A stretch of DNA of 64,000 nt from Pedobacter sp. PACM 27299 (GCF_001412655.1 NZ_CP012996.1:3162001-3226000); one strand, 5' to 3'; positions 34,342-43,145 are shown, numbered from the stretch's first letter. Notes: generated from the sequence alone by a model not told the origin. Numbers and translations are program-made.

Positions 34342-34381
34342 CTTTATTTATTCTAGCCCGAAAAGTCTAGAATAAATAAAG
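34342..34381. terminator. 15-bp perfect inverted repeat between convergent genes
   Basis: CTTTATTTATTCTAG, 10-nt loop, CTAGAATAAATAAAG. It lies between the XRE gene and the convergent integrase, so a bidirectional terminator is likely, although the stem is AT-rich and lacks a T-tail. Confidence 0.55.
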
Positions 34382-34482
34382 GAGAGAAAACCCCTGCGCA
34401 ACTTGGGGTTTCTAAAAGCCCCTCAAAAAAACTAAAAAATACAGGAAGGCGGTTTGGGCGGATCAGCCAGTTCAACGAATTG

Positions 34483-35696
34483 TTATTGGTATTTCTCTCT
34501 TAATAAAGCCATATCTGCACCGACCTTAATGTCTAATATCTTAGCATAGTGCTGTGTCGTTCTGATATTGGTATGCCCAAGCATCTTCGATACGCTTTCA
34601 ATTGGCACCCCATTTAAAAGTGTTACAGTGGTAGCAAAAGTATGGCGGGCAATATGGGAGGTTAGTTTCTTGTCAATTCCGCAGAGATCCGCGATCTCTT
34701 TCAAGTACTCGTTTAACTTTTGGTTGCTGGGAACAGGAAGTAGATTCCCTTTATTTACGCAAACCTTGTTTGTTGCATAACGATCCATAATTTTAACTGC
34801 TGTAGGCAGTAGGGGAATTGCAGATCTGGTTTTTGTCTTTTGCCTGTTGGTGAAAATCCATCGCTCTCCGTCATTTCCTTTTTGGATGTGCTCTTGTTTC
34901 AGTTTAAATACATCCACGTAAGCTAATCCGGTAAAACAGCAAAAGACAAAGACGTCACGCACCTGCCTTAATCTTTCAGATAGAAACTCTTTTCCAGCGA
35001 TCTGTTCCAGTTCCTCCTGATTGAGATAATAGCGGTCAACATTCTTAGTTTTGCCTTTGTACCCTAGAAAATGATCCTTTTCCACCCAGCCGTTTTCCAA
35101 ACCAATGCGCAGTATCTTTCCTAAATTCTTGACGTTCTTAACCACATAGTTATTCTCGCAGTCTTTATCCGACCTTAAATAGTAGTCGAAATCATTCAGG
35201 AAGGCTTGATCTACTCTTTTAATGTCCATATCAGTCAGTCCGTATTTGTAAAGGATGAAAGCTGATAAATGTTTTCTAAGACCTTATAACGGTTCAATGT
35301 GCCCTGTACGTAACCTTTACCCACTAAAGACTGCATCTTTTCATTATGATCTTTAACAGCCTCCAGTAAGGTATGTGAGCCATCCATTTTACCCAGATAC
35401 CTGCATTTAATGGCTTCCGAAGTTATTCCGATACCAAAACTGACCAACTCCTGATGTGCCTGATAAATGGAACTTTGCAGTTGATCCAAATAGGAATTAA
35501 GCATTTTAACATCTTCTTTAGTTCCGATTAGTCGGTTTGAACGCTTACTCCAACGGCTTGGGTTACAATCCCTGCTGGTCGCAATTTCTGCGCGTTTACC
35601 ATCAACCGTAATTCTCATGTAGATAGGGGTGTTGCCGCTGATGTAGTTCTTTTGCTTTTTCAGATAAAAAAGCAGGCTGAAGTTCGTTTTCATCAT
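34483..35696 (-). pseudogene. Tyrosine-family site-specific integrase, frameshifted
   Basis: Two frames make one Bacteroidota-type integrase of about 404 residues. The first part (from 35696) has the N-terminal arm-binding domain (FYLKKQKNYISGNTPIYMRI) and starts the SAM-like core-binding domain, then hits a stop after YKVLENIYQLSSFTNTD. In the next frame the sequence continues HLSAFILYKYGLTDMDIKRV and runs to the catalytic domain: R in CCFTGLAYVDV region, K in RQKTKTR, H-x-x-R in TSHIARHTFAT, H in MLGHTNIRTTQHYA and the nucleophile Y in QHYAKI. One missing base near 35275 (GAAAACAT) explains the break. It lies beside the tRNA-Lys end, as expected for the enzyme that inserted the island. Confidence 0.85.
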
Positions 35697-35792
35697 TTAA
35701 TGATTAAGGGTGAAACAAAAATAGCTTTGCAGTTTAACGCTTACAAGATGTTCAGTGTGTAACTACCTGTTCAGTAGTTAAATATGTGGCAT

Positions 35793-35829
35793 TCGGTGAG
35801 TAGGGTGAATTTTCCAAATGACTCACCGA
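35793..35829. repeat. 8-bp inverted repeat near the island end
   Basis: TCGGTGAG (35793-35800) and CTCACCGA (35822-35829) in the upstream region of the integrase; the right arm overlaps the 24-bp direct repeat. Possible integrase or excisionase site. Confidence 0.45.
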
Positions 35830-35848
35830 ATCGCTCACTTTTTATATG
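35825..35848 (+). repeat. Right copy of the 24-bp island-end direct repeat
   Basis: ACCGAATCGCTCAC followed by TTTTTATATG, 22 of 24 bases as in 21951-21974. Without the ISAon1 insertion it would lie about 92 bp from attR. Confidence 0.55.
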
Positions 35849-35900
35849 AGAATTGGGGATCAATGCCAAAAGTTGTGGAGCAGTGGTTTGAATTTCGCTG

Positions 35901-36893
35901 TTAAGCATACAATTGTGTAAGTCTGAAAAGGAAGAATTCAATATTTTTGACGCCTCTAAACTGAGCTCTAAAAGCTTTGATTTTGGCGTTGAAAGATTCG
36001 GCAGAAGCGTTTGTAGATCTGCGATCAAAGTAGTTTAATATGGTCTGATAATGATTCTGTATCGATCTTGCAATGGTGTTGAAAGCCTTGAAGCCAGTTT
36101 GCCTGACTCTTTCGTGCCATTTAGCCAGCTTGGCCAGTGCAAAGACCTTATTCTTTGTGTTTTCAAATAGCTGACTAAGCCCCATACTCAGCCCATATGC
36201 TGTTTTAAGATCAGGAAATCTTTCAAATAGAAGCTCAGCACGATCCTTTTGGCTTTGGGTCCAATCGGCAGGCTTTTTATACAATACGTATCTTCCCCTG
36301 GCGAGTAATTGCTTGACCGTATCCCCGTTATGGAGTACTTCCGGATGAAAAGGGTGGCCTGTTTTCTTTGATTGCTCAATGGCTTCATTTTCGATATCCA
36401 TCGCTTCCCATCTATGTTTAATCCGCATTTCCTGTAGCGCTTCGGTAGCCAGTTTCTGCACATGGAAACGGTCAGTGACTCTGATAGCTCCTGGAAAACA
36501 ACGTTTGCAGATTAGTTCCATATTACCTGCCATATCCAGGGTAATCTCGGTCACCTTTTTTCTCAGCCGTTCAGGAATTTGTTGCAATACAGAAATCACC
36601 GTTTCGGCTTTAGTTCCCGCTACAATAGCCACGATAGCCCCTTTTTTACCTTTAGCAGCTTTATTGGTGATAATAGTATAAAGTTCACCATGGGACAGAC
36701 TGGTTTCATCAATGGAGAGCTGTTCACCAAGATTCTCCGGGTATAATAGCCATTGTTTTGCATGTGCTTTTTGATCCCAGCTTTTAAAGTCGCTGAGGTA
36801 ATCACGGTACTGACGAAGCAGGTTTTTGACCTTTACACCATAAAATGAACTGATCGTATCAACGCTACTCGGGGCTGTATCGATTGATTTCTT
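35901..36893 (-). CDS. ISAon1-type transposase, main part (copy 1)
   Basis: DDE transposase of the ISL3-like group, about 331 residues. The frame is open from 36893 to 35901 but has no ATG near its beginning, and starts as KKSIDTAPSSVDTISSFYGV; a GTG at 36632 is too far inside. Catalytic motifs: LSIDETSLSHGELYTII (first D), ITLDMAGNMELICKRCFPGA (second D) and TNASAESFNAKIKAF (E). It must be made by recoding from, or coupling to, the preceding N-terminal frame, where a T6A4 run marks the switch. Intact. Confidence 0.75.
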   Translation of the reverse strand, partial: KKSIDTAPSSVDTISSFYGVKVKNLLRQYRDYLSDFKSWDQKAHAKQWLLYPENLGEQLSIDETSLSHGELYTIITNKAAKGKKGAIVAIVAGTKAETVISVLQQIPERLRKKVTEITLDMAGNMELICKRCFPGAIRVTDRFHVQKLATEALQEMRIKHRWEAMDIENEAIEQSKKTGHPFHPEVLHNGDTVKQLLARGRYVLYKKPADWTQSQKDRAELLFERFPDLKTAYGLSMGLSQLFENTKNKVFALAKLAKWHERVRQTGFKAFNTIARSIQNHYQTILNYFDRRSTNASAESFNAKIKAFRAQFRGVKNIEFFLFRLTQLYA

Positions 36894-37230
36894 TTAAAAA
36901 AGCCGCGAAATCTCCTGTCATTCGCGTTCCTTTCTCAACTAAAGTCCAATCCCGGTAGATCACTTTGCCGCTTTCCAAATTGATCCAGCGCCGGCGTTTG
37001 ATATGATAGAAGACCTTATGTCCACGAATGGGGAAATCCTGAACCACGATCTGCGGGAAAAAACCTTTTGACTGCACCTTGAGCGAGCCCCATTCTGTAG
37101 GCAGTTGATTGAGTTCTTCCAACTGAATATGAAAAGTGTCAGGGTCTTCAATGGCATTGGTAAATTCAAAATTCTCTATGATAAATTCCGGTAAAAACAG
37201 ACGAAGTAAAGTGGTGCTCGCAGAAGGCAT
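36865..37230 (-). CDS. ISAon1-type transposase N-terminal region (copy 1)
   Basis: About 121 residues from ATG at 37230 (MPSASTTLLRLFLPEFIIEN); longer starts would lie in the terminal repeat of copy 2. It ends FLKEINRYSPE. It contains the zinc- and helix-rich end-binding part reduced to RGHKVFYHIKRRRWINLESG. The main transposase frame overlaps its end by 29 bases, in +1 register. The region upstream of its start is truncated against copy 2. Confidence 0.7.
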   Translation of the reverse strand: MPSASTTLLRLFLPEFIIENFEFTNAIEDPDTFHIQLEELNQLPTEWGSLKVQSKGFFPQIVVQDFPIRGHKVFYHIKRRRWINLESGKVIYRDWTLVEKGTRMTGDFAAFLKEINRYSPE

Positions 37231-37281
37231 AAATAAAAGGATCAATCCCAAATGTTGTGGAGCAAAACTGATTTTCTGTTG

Positions 37282-38274
37282 TTAAGCATACAATTGAGTT
37301 AGTCTGTACAGGAAGAATTCTATGTTTTTCACGCCTCTAAACAGATTTCTGAAAGCCTTTATTTTTGCATTAAAAGATTCTGCGGAAGCATTAGTAGATC
37401 TGTTGTCAAAGTAATTTAATATAGTCTGATAATGGTTCTGTATAGATCTTGCAACTGTATTGAAGGCTTTAAATCCTGTTTGCCTTACTTTTTTATGCCA
37501 TTTGGCCAGTCTGGCCAATGCAAAGATTTTGTCCGTTGTATTTTCAAAGATTTGACTAAGCCCAAAACTGAGGCCATAGGCTGTTTTAAGATCGGGAAAC
37601 CTCTCGAATAAGAGCTCTGCACGGTCCTTTTGACTTTCTATCCAGGCAGAAGGCTTTTTATACAATACATATCTGCTACGGGCAAGCAACTGCTTGATGG
37701 TATCTCCATTATAGAGTACTTCCGCTTGAAATGGCCTACCTGTCTTTTTTGATCTTTCTATAGCTTCATTTTCCTGATCCATAGCTTCCCATCTGTATTT
37801 GATCCGCATTTCCTGTAGTGCCTCGATAGCCAGTTTCTGTACATGAAACCGATCGGTCACTCTGGTTGCTTGCGGAAAACAACGTTTGCAGATCAATTCC
37901 ATGTTACCAGCCATATCCAAGGTGACTTCAGTGACCTTTTTTCTTCCCCTTTACGGCATTCTTTTCAACACGGAAATAACGGTTTCCGCTTTCGTGCCTG
38001 CTACAATGGCAACGATAGCCCCTTTCTTACCTTTTGCGGCTTTGTTGGTAAGGATGGTATAAAGTTCACCATGGGATAGACTGGTCTCGTCTATAGAAAG
38101 CTGTTCACCAAGATTTTCCGGATATAACAGCCACTTTTTTGCATGCGATTTTTGATCCCAGCTTTTAAAGTCACTGAGGTAATCACGATATTGACGAAGT
38201 AGATTCTTAGCTTTTACACCATAGAATGAACTGATGGCATCAACGCTACTCGGCGCTGTATCGATTGATTTCTT
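37282..38274 (-). pseudogene. ISAon1-type transposase, main part (copy 2), nonsense mutation
   Basis: Same protein as in copy 1. Compared codon by codon, VLQQIPERLRKKV of copy 1 reads VLKRMP-stop-RGRKKV here; the TAA is at 37953-37951. The rest (MDMAGNMELICKRCFPQATR onward to the end) is open and similar. The stop removes the second half of the DDE core, so this copy cannot make a full transposase without readthrough. Confidence 0.8.
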
Positions 38275-38611
38275 TTAAAAAAGCCGCGAAATCTCCAGTC
38301 ATTCGCGTTCCCTTTTCTACTAAAGTCCAATTCCGATAAATCACCTTGGACGTTTCTGTATTGAGCCATCGGCGTCTGCGGATATGAAAAAACACTTTAT
38401 GCCCACGGATAGGAAAGTCTTGAATTACAATCTGAGGGAAAAAGCCTTTGGACAAAACTTTGATCCCATCCCACTCTGAGGGAGGATTATTCAATTCTTC
38501 AAGTTCGATGTGGAAGGTTTCACTATCCTCAATAAGCCCTTTGAATTCAAAATTCTCTAGTATAAAATCTGGCAGAAATAATCTGAGAAAGGATGCAGTA
38601 CCTGATGGCAT
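38246..38611 (-). CDS. ISAon1-type transposase N-terminal region (copy 2)
   Basis: 121 residues (MPSGTASFLRLFLPDFILEN to FLKEINRYSAE), close to copy 1. The start ATG is 45 bp from the right inverted repeat. The main frame again overlaps in +1 register over a T6A4 run. Intact by itself. Confidence 0.75.
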   Translation of the reverse strand: MPSGTASFLRLFLPDFILENFEFKGLIEDSETFHIELEELNNPPSEWDGIKVLSKGFFPQIVIQDFPIRGHKVFFHIRRRRWLNTETSKVIYRNWTLVEKGTRMTGDFAAFLKEINRYSAE

Positions 38612-38716
38612 AAATATAAAACTGTATGGAAATGCAAATCTATATTTTTATCGCATGCTCCACAACATTTGGGATTGATCCAGAATTGGTGCAAGTTTTG
38701 GTACCCCCGTAAAAGT

Positions 38717-38751
38717 AAAAAGGCCGTTAATCATGCGATTAACAGCCTTTT
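38717..38751 (-). terminator. Terminator of tRNA-Lys supplied by the island
   Basis: GTTAATC-ATGC-GATTAAC core stem, extended by AAAGGC/GCCTTT, giving a T-run on the minus strand (A-run at 38717-38721) just after the tRNA 3' end. Confidence 0.75.
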
Positions 38752-38773
38752 GTACGTTTTGATTTTGAATCTT

Positions 38774-38791
38774 GTGATCCCGCTGGGATTC
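38774..38791 (+). repeat. attR: 18-bp repeat inside the tRNA-Lys 3' end
   Basis: GTGATCCCGCTGGGATTC; 17 of the 18 bases are tRNA (T-arm and acceptor 3' strand). Identical to the copy at 21874-21891. Confidence 0.85.
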
Positions 38792-38847
38792 GAACCCAGG
38801 ACCACTACATTAAAAGTGTAATGCTCTACCAGCTGAGCTACGGAATC
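38775..38847 (-). tRNA. tRNA-Lys (anticodon UUU)
   Basis: 73 nt on the minus strand. Acceptor GATTCCG/CGGGATC with discriminator A, D-arm GCTC-AGCTGGTA-GAGC, anticodon arm TTACA-CTTTTAA-TGTAG with TTT, T-arm CTGGG-TTCGAAT-CCCAG. All stems pair. CCA is not encoded. It is the insertion site of the genomic island. Confidence 0.97.
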
Positions 38848-39108
38848 ATTTATGTTCCCTTGTTTCGGGAGTGCAAAGGTAGATAAATAATATTAAGTTG
38901 CTAATTAATTTGAAAAATAATTGTGTTAATTCTGAGCTGACTCCTGTTTAATGAAGCTTTATATTGCTTATTTGTTTAATAATCAATTGTTTCTGATCTC
39001 TGATAAATCAGTAATTTTTTTTACTTTTTTTTAGGGGTACATCATCAAAAGCAGCGATTTATTATCCTGCCAGGTAGTTTATCGTAATAAATTCTTTAAA
39101 AACACATT

Positions 39109-40692
39109 TTAACTTCCCCAAATCCTGTTTTTAAAGATATCGAAGGTTTGTCTGAGGTGGCGATTGAAAATCAATAAGACTACTAAAACAATCAATCCAA
39201 AGCCAATAGCGGTAAAGATCTCCATATTGGAGAGTAAAACACCTTGTTTTTTCAAGCCAGCAGTAATCTGCTGCATTGCTAATGTACTGGCTTCATCCAG
39301 GCTAAAACCTTTCCCTTGGAACTTTTGGGTGTACCTGCTGATTTGTTCCTGAATTTCCGGACGTTCAGGAATAATAGTCTCCCTGAACTTGCTGTAATGT
39401 TTTTGCTCCAAAAAAACCTGTGCATTTTGCATCACACAAAAGCCAATAGTGCTGCCCCAGAACCTTCCAGTCACACCTACAGTGCCAGAAAAAGGGGCAA
39501 GGTATGCTGGAACAGAAGAAACGGTAAACAGTACCAGGGGAACAAACAAAATCCCTACAGCAACGCCTTGCAGAATATACGGTAAGACAATATCTGCTAA
39601 GGATACATCGGGGACAAATAGGAAGGTAAACCATAAATGATAAACTGCCATCAGGCTAAATCCAAGAATGAAAATATACCTCGTTGCCACTGCTTTGGAA
39701 AGCAATATCGCGGCAATAAAGATCCCTATCAGGTCTCCCAGGGCATTTAAGTATTGAATATTGGCTACGCGTACCGGCTCCCAATTCCAGACTTTGCTCA
39801 TCGTTGTGTGACAAATGTTCAAGCTCGCTCTTGAAATGTAAAAGAGAACAAATAAAACCAGTCCGGTTCGCAGATTTGCGTAGTGGAAAACCTTTAAATC
39901 AAAACATGGGCGCTTCACTAACAGCTGTCTTACAAGGAACAAACCAGAACTAACTGCCGTAATCGCTGTTGCGAGGGTGATCTGTGAAGATTGGAACCAG
40001 TATTTCTTTTCTCCATAAATCAATACAAAAGCGCCGCAAATAATTGCCGTATGGACCAAGACATAACTTGCCCAATCTACCTGATAAAGTGGTGTTTTTT
40101 TATGAAAACGATGTCCGTTGAAAGTGATCAGCACCAAGGCCACGCATATCAACTGAAAAAATGCCGACCCATACGCCATGTATTTCCAGTCGTAATTTTC
40201 CAGCAGCCACACTACGATGTTCATGATAAAAGGAGAGGCGATCAGCAAAGTTCCATACGTCAGGGAGAATACGATGATGATGGCATTTTTAGATTTGAAT
40301 CTGCTGAGCAACAGCAATCTCAAGGGGATCCATGGCAGGGCCATTAATACACCTTCTACCATCCTCAAGATAATAAACAATACATAATCATGCGTATATG
40401 CCGAAATGATAAAGCTAACTGCCGCCAAGAAATAGATGGCCATGAAATAATTGCGTGTTGGAAAGTACTTAAATAAGCGGCTTTCAATCAATATAGTTGC
40501 TAAAAAAGTACCATAAGTGAGGCTCATTGCATACTGTAAATCCTCGACTTCTACATCCAGAAAACTTGCAGAATAGGTCGTATTAGAGGTATACAATCCT
40601 AATAATACCATGGAATGCAGCATACAAAAGATCAATACTCCTTTTACTGCCCAATCGGGCATCCAAGGCTTAAATACAGTCTGATTGGCCAT
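39109..40692 (-). CDS. MFS drug exporter (EmrB/DHA2-like)
   Basis: Inner-membrane proton-driven exporter of about 527 residues with 14 predicted helices (e.g. GVLIFCMLHSMVLLGLYTSN, VLFVLFYISRASLNICH). The start at 40692 (MANQTVFKPWMPDWAVKGVL) is chosen because it follows the stop of the HlyD gene by one base; the earlier TTG would overlap that gene. Weak motif A-like part at the loop IPLRLLLLSRFKSKNA. It forms a tripartite pump with the HlyD-type and TolC-type proteins encoded upstream in the operon. The substrate is unknown. Confidence 0.85.
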   Translation of the reverse strand: MANQTVFKPWMPDWAVKGVLIFCMLHSMVLLGLYTSNTTYSASFLDVEVEDLQYAMSLTYGTFLATILIESRLFKYFPTRNYFMAIYFLAAVSFIISAYTHDYVLFIILRMVEGVLMALPWIPLRLLLLSRFKSKNAIIIVFSLTYGTLLIASPFIMNIVVWLLENYDWKYMAYGSAFFQLICVALVLITFNGHRFHKKTPLYQVDWASYVLVHTAIICGAFVLIYGEKKYWFQSSQITLATAITAVSSGLFLVRQLLVKRPCFDLKVFHYANLRTGLVLFVLFYISRASLNICHTTMSKVWNWEPVRVANIQYLNALGDLIGIFIAAILLSKAVATRYIFILGFSLMAVYHLWFTFLFVPDVSLADIVLPYILQGVAVGILFVPLVLFTVSSVPAYLAPFSGTVGVTGRFWGSTIGFCVMQNAQVFLEQKHYSKFRETIIPERPEIQEQISRYTQKFQGKGFSLDEASTLAMQQITAGLKKQGVLLSNMEIFTAIGFGLIVLVVLLIFNRHLRQTFDIFKNRIWGS

Positions 40693-40693
40693 G

Positions 40694-41746
40694 TTATTTC
40701 TGATGGTTAGCAACAACTATCACATTCATCCCTGCTCTTAAAAACTCAGTTTCCTTTACAGGGTCGGTCAGTTTTATGCGTATTGGAATTCGCTGTTCGA
40801 TTTTCACAAAATTTCCAGTGGCATTGTCGGGAGGAAGCATTGAAAACCTTGCACCACTTGCCGGAGAGAACGATTCTACAATCCCATTAAATACCTGATT
40901 GCCGCTGGCATCTGCTTTAAAAGTGACCTTTTGGCCAATCGTAATCCTTCCTACCTGTGTTTCTTTATAATTTGCTGTAATCCACTTCTCCTGGCTCACT
41001 ACCGAAACCAGCGTTTGTCCTTCTTTGACCAGCTGTCCGGGTTGAATGGTTTTTTTGCCCACCCATCCATCGTAAGGAGCCGTTAATATGGTGTAGGAGA
41101 GGTATAGCGCGGCGTTATCTACTGCTGCTTTCTTCCCGCCGATGACAGTTTTTGCTACTGGTACTTTCGACGAAGCTTCGGAAGTACTCAATGCGGTAGA
41201 CTGCAGTGCGTGCAAAATTTCTTCGTAATGAGCCTTTGCTGAATCGTAATTTGATTTCATGGTTTCCACCTGTTGCTGGGTCGCTGCATCTTCTTTCAAC
41301 AGCGCATTGTAGCGTTTATATTCTTCTTCCGCCTTCCATACCTGAGATTTTGCCGCATCCAGCTGAGATTGCTGAACCGCAGTATTACTTCTTGTAGTGG
41401 CTACGTTTCTTTGCAGTACGCCAATACTCTCTTTCGCGTTTTCAATTTCCGACAAAGCCAGGTCTAAATGTGATTGATATTCTCTGTTGTCGATGACGAT
41501 TAAAGTATCACCCTTGTGTACAAATTGATTTTCTACGTATTTTACTTCCTGCACATAACCGGTAATACGCGTCACTACTGGAGTCACATATTGATCAATC
41601 TGCGCATCATTTGTCTCCTCATTGTTATTGTAAAAGATGAAAAACCAGATGCCCATGATCAGGCCTCCTGCAGCGATTATGCTCGCAATAATGGTAAAAA
41701 AAGTGTGGAATGGGCCATGCGGTGCAGGCGCTTTTGCTGTGTTCAT
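40694..41746 (-). CDS. HlyD/EmrA-type periplasmic adaptor
   Basis: Membrane fusion protein of 350 residues. One N-terminal membrane helix (TIIASIIAAGGLIMGIWFFI), then a lipoyl-like half (VVTRITGYVQEVKYVENQFV HKGDTLIVID, adjoining pieces), a coiled-coil hairpin (about 85-190, LALSEIENAKESIGVLQRNV), the second lipoyl half (LTAPYDGWVGKKTIQPGQLV) and a beta-barrel (AGMNVIVVANHQK). It connects the MFS exporter to the outer-membrane channel. Neighbour spacing: 20 bp after the TolC-like gene stop. Confidence 0.9.
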   Translation of the reverse strand: MNTAKAPAPHGPFHTFFTIIASIIAAGGLIMGIWFFIFYNNNEETNDAQIDQYVTPVVTRITGYVQEVKYVENQFVHKGDTLIVIDNREYQSHLDLALSEIENAKESIGVLQRNVATTRSNTAVQQSQLDAAKSQVWKAEEEYKRYNALLKEDAATQQQVETMKSNYDSAKAHYEEILHALQSTALSTSEASSKVPVAKTVIGGKKAAVDNAALYLSYTILTAPYDGWVGKKTIQPGQLVKEGQTLVSVVSQEKWITANYKETQVGRITIGQKVTFKADASGNQVFNGIVESFSPASGARFSMLPPDNATGNFVKIEQRIPIRIKLTDPVKETEFLRAGMNVIVVANHQK

Positions 41747-41766
41747 TGTAGACTAAGAGGGTTGAT

Positions 41767-43122
41767 TTATAATTGTCCTGCTGCATAACGCAGCTCGTAA
41801 TGTTTCATTAAAGCGTCGATTCTGGTAGATACGACATTGTATTTTGCCTGAAGCAAGGCATTATCGGCATCCAGAATATCGGTTACCAATGCCAGTTGAT
41901 TCAAATACTTCAACTTGATGATTCTATAGTTTTCAGTAGCTTGTCTTTTTGCTTTCTCCGTAACTGGAAGCTGATCCATGATTTCCTGATACCTGGTGTA
42001 TTGTTTAAAAACCTCATCACGGATTTGGTTGCCAAGAAGGTCCGTGTTAACTTTTTCTTCCTCCATTCTTTGCGCTGCCAGCTTCATTTTAGTCTTATTT
42101 TTATACAAATTAGAAAGGCTGAAATTGAGCTCTATTCCAATCTTTCCCAAAGTATAGCCGTTGTCTCTTGGCGGAAAGAACATATAATTGGGGTAGTTAT
42201 AGCCATAAGAACCAAACAAATTGAGTTTAGGATAATAATTGCTTTTCGCAAGGCGCTGTTCCGTCTGACGGATGGCTTCCTGCTGTTTAGCAATCCCCAT
42301 TTCTTCCTTTTGAAAAACAGAAGCCAGATAATCCTGGTAATTATAAAGCGTTAACTTATTACCGAGTAGTCCATTAGTATCTAATGATAACTTTCCTTCT
42401 TCAGGTAATTCCAGCAGGGTTTGTAAATCATGGAGACCAATAGCAATGTTTCTTTGGTTGGATAAAAGACGCAATTGCATATCTGAAAGCTGTAATTCTG
42501 CCCTCAATACTTCATTGCCCGTTACTGTTCCGTGTGCTTTAAAGGCTCTGACTTCTTTTAAACGATCTTCTTCCTCCTTGATGTTTTCCAAAATCAGTTT
42601 CTGCAGTTCCATCAGCTTAAATACCCCTAGATAGGTCGCTACCACCTCAATTTGTATATCATTTACCGTTTTCTGAACGTTTAGCCTACTGATTTCCTGT
42701 TGTTGCTTAGCTTTCCTGATGCTGTATTTGATTTGTCCGCCAGCATAAATAGGCATTCTCGCGGAAGAGGTTACGTCAGCCATTTCTGGGATGGTGGCAG
42801 TCACCATTTTGCCGCTTAATCCGCTTTTGTACTCCGTTAAATCTGTGATTCTGGCATAAGATGCATGGAAATCCACTTCTGGAATCCTCATTTCTTCTTT
42901 TTCTTTCTTTTCTTCCTCCGTAATGTGCTGCTGGATCCTGGATTTCTGTACGGTTTTGTTGTGTTCGGCGGCCAGACTGAGGGCTTGTGACAGTGTTAAA
43001 ACTTGTTGTGCTTGAACAGGGAAGGTCATGATCCCGGTTAATAATAGTGTACCGAACAGTCTTCTAGGCGGACTGCTCAAGGCATTTAATGATTCCCTTG
43101 CGATAAGGGGGAGCTTTTTCAT
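41767..43122 (-). CDS. TolC-family outer-membrane efflux protein
   Basis: 451 residues. A signal peptide (RLFGTLLLTGIMTFPVQAQQ) precedes the two OEP repeats: LTLSQALSLAAEHNKTVQKS at the start of the first, and long helices with LNVQKTVNDIQIEVVATYLG, then KIGIELNFSLSNLYKNKTKM and QATENYRIIKLKYLNQLALV for the second. It is the first gene of the operon, read away from the AraC-type gene across an 83-bp interval. Confidence 0.9.
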   Translation of the reverse strand: MKKLPLIARESLNALSSPPRRLFGTLLLTGIMTFPVQAQQVLTLSQALSLAAEHNKTVQKSRIQQHITEEEKKEKEEMRIPEVDFHASYARITDLTEYKSGLSGKMVTATIPEMADVTSSARMPIYAGGQIKYSIRKAKQQQEISRLNVQKTVNDIQIEVVATYLGVFKLMELQKLILENIKEEEDRLKEVRAFKAHGTVTGNEVLRAELQLSDMQLRLLSNQRNIAIGLHDLQTLLELPEEGKLSLDTNGLLGNKLTLYNYQDYLASVFQKEEMGIAKQQEAIRQTEQRLAKSNYYPKLNLFGSYGYNYPNYMFFPPRDNGYTLGKIGIELNFSLSNLYKNKTKMKLAAQRMEEEKVNTDLLGNQIRDEVFKQYTRYQEIMDQLPVTEKAKRQATENYRIIKLKYLNQLALVTDILDADNALLQAKYNVVSTRIDALMKHYELRYAAGQL

Positions 43123-43145
43123 TGTGTAGATTTTTCATTACAAAG

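Larger units (their letters stand above)
35857..38681 (-). mobile_element. Tandem pair of ISAon1-type (ISL3-like) insertion sequences with shared ends
   Basis: Left inverted repeat GGATCAATGCCAAAAGTTGT at 35857 on, right end a reversed GGATCAATCCCAAATGTTGT at 38681 inward. The 8-bp duplication AGAATTGG occurs once before (35849-35856) and once after (38682-38689) the whole unit. Inside, copy 2 has its own left repeat at 37239-37264, but copy 1 lacks a right repeat: it ends within 10 bp after its first gene's start codon. So copy 1 is right-truncated and copy 2 is complete in length. The two differ at many bases, so this is not a simple recent duplication. Confidence 0.8.
21874..38791. mobile_element. 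Genomic island inserted at the 3' end of tRNA-Lys(UUU)
   Basis: The 18-bp sequence GTGATCCCGCTGGGATTC is found at 21874-21891 and again at 38774-38791, where it is the 3' end of an intact tRNA-Lys. Between the copies lies DNA visibly richer in A and T than the flanks, a tyrosine integrase (frameshifted) near the tRNA end, an XRE regulator, a dndD/dndE-type gene set, a PD-(D/E)XK nuclease and two transposon insertions. A 22-of-24-bp repeat (21951-21974 and 35825-35848) lies near both ends, as integrase arm-binding sites would. No conjugation genes were seen, so it may be an integrative, defence-type island. Confidence 0.85.

Noticed and set aside
36890..36900. Canonical -1 slippery heptamer TTTAAAA at the end of the first ISAon1 frame
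   Set aside because: A -1 slip there leads into the third frame, not into the transposase frame, which is in +1 register. So the simple -1 model does not work.
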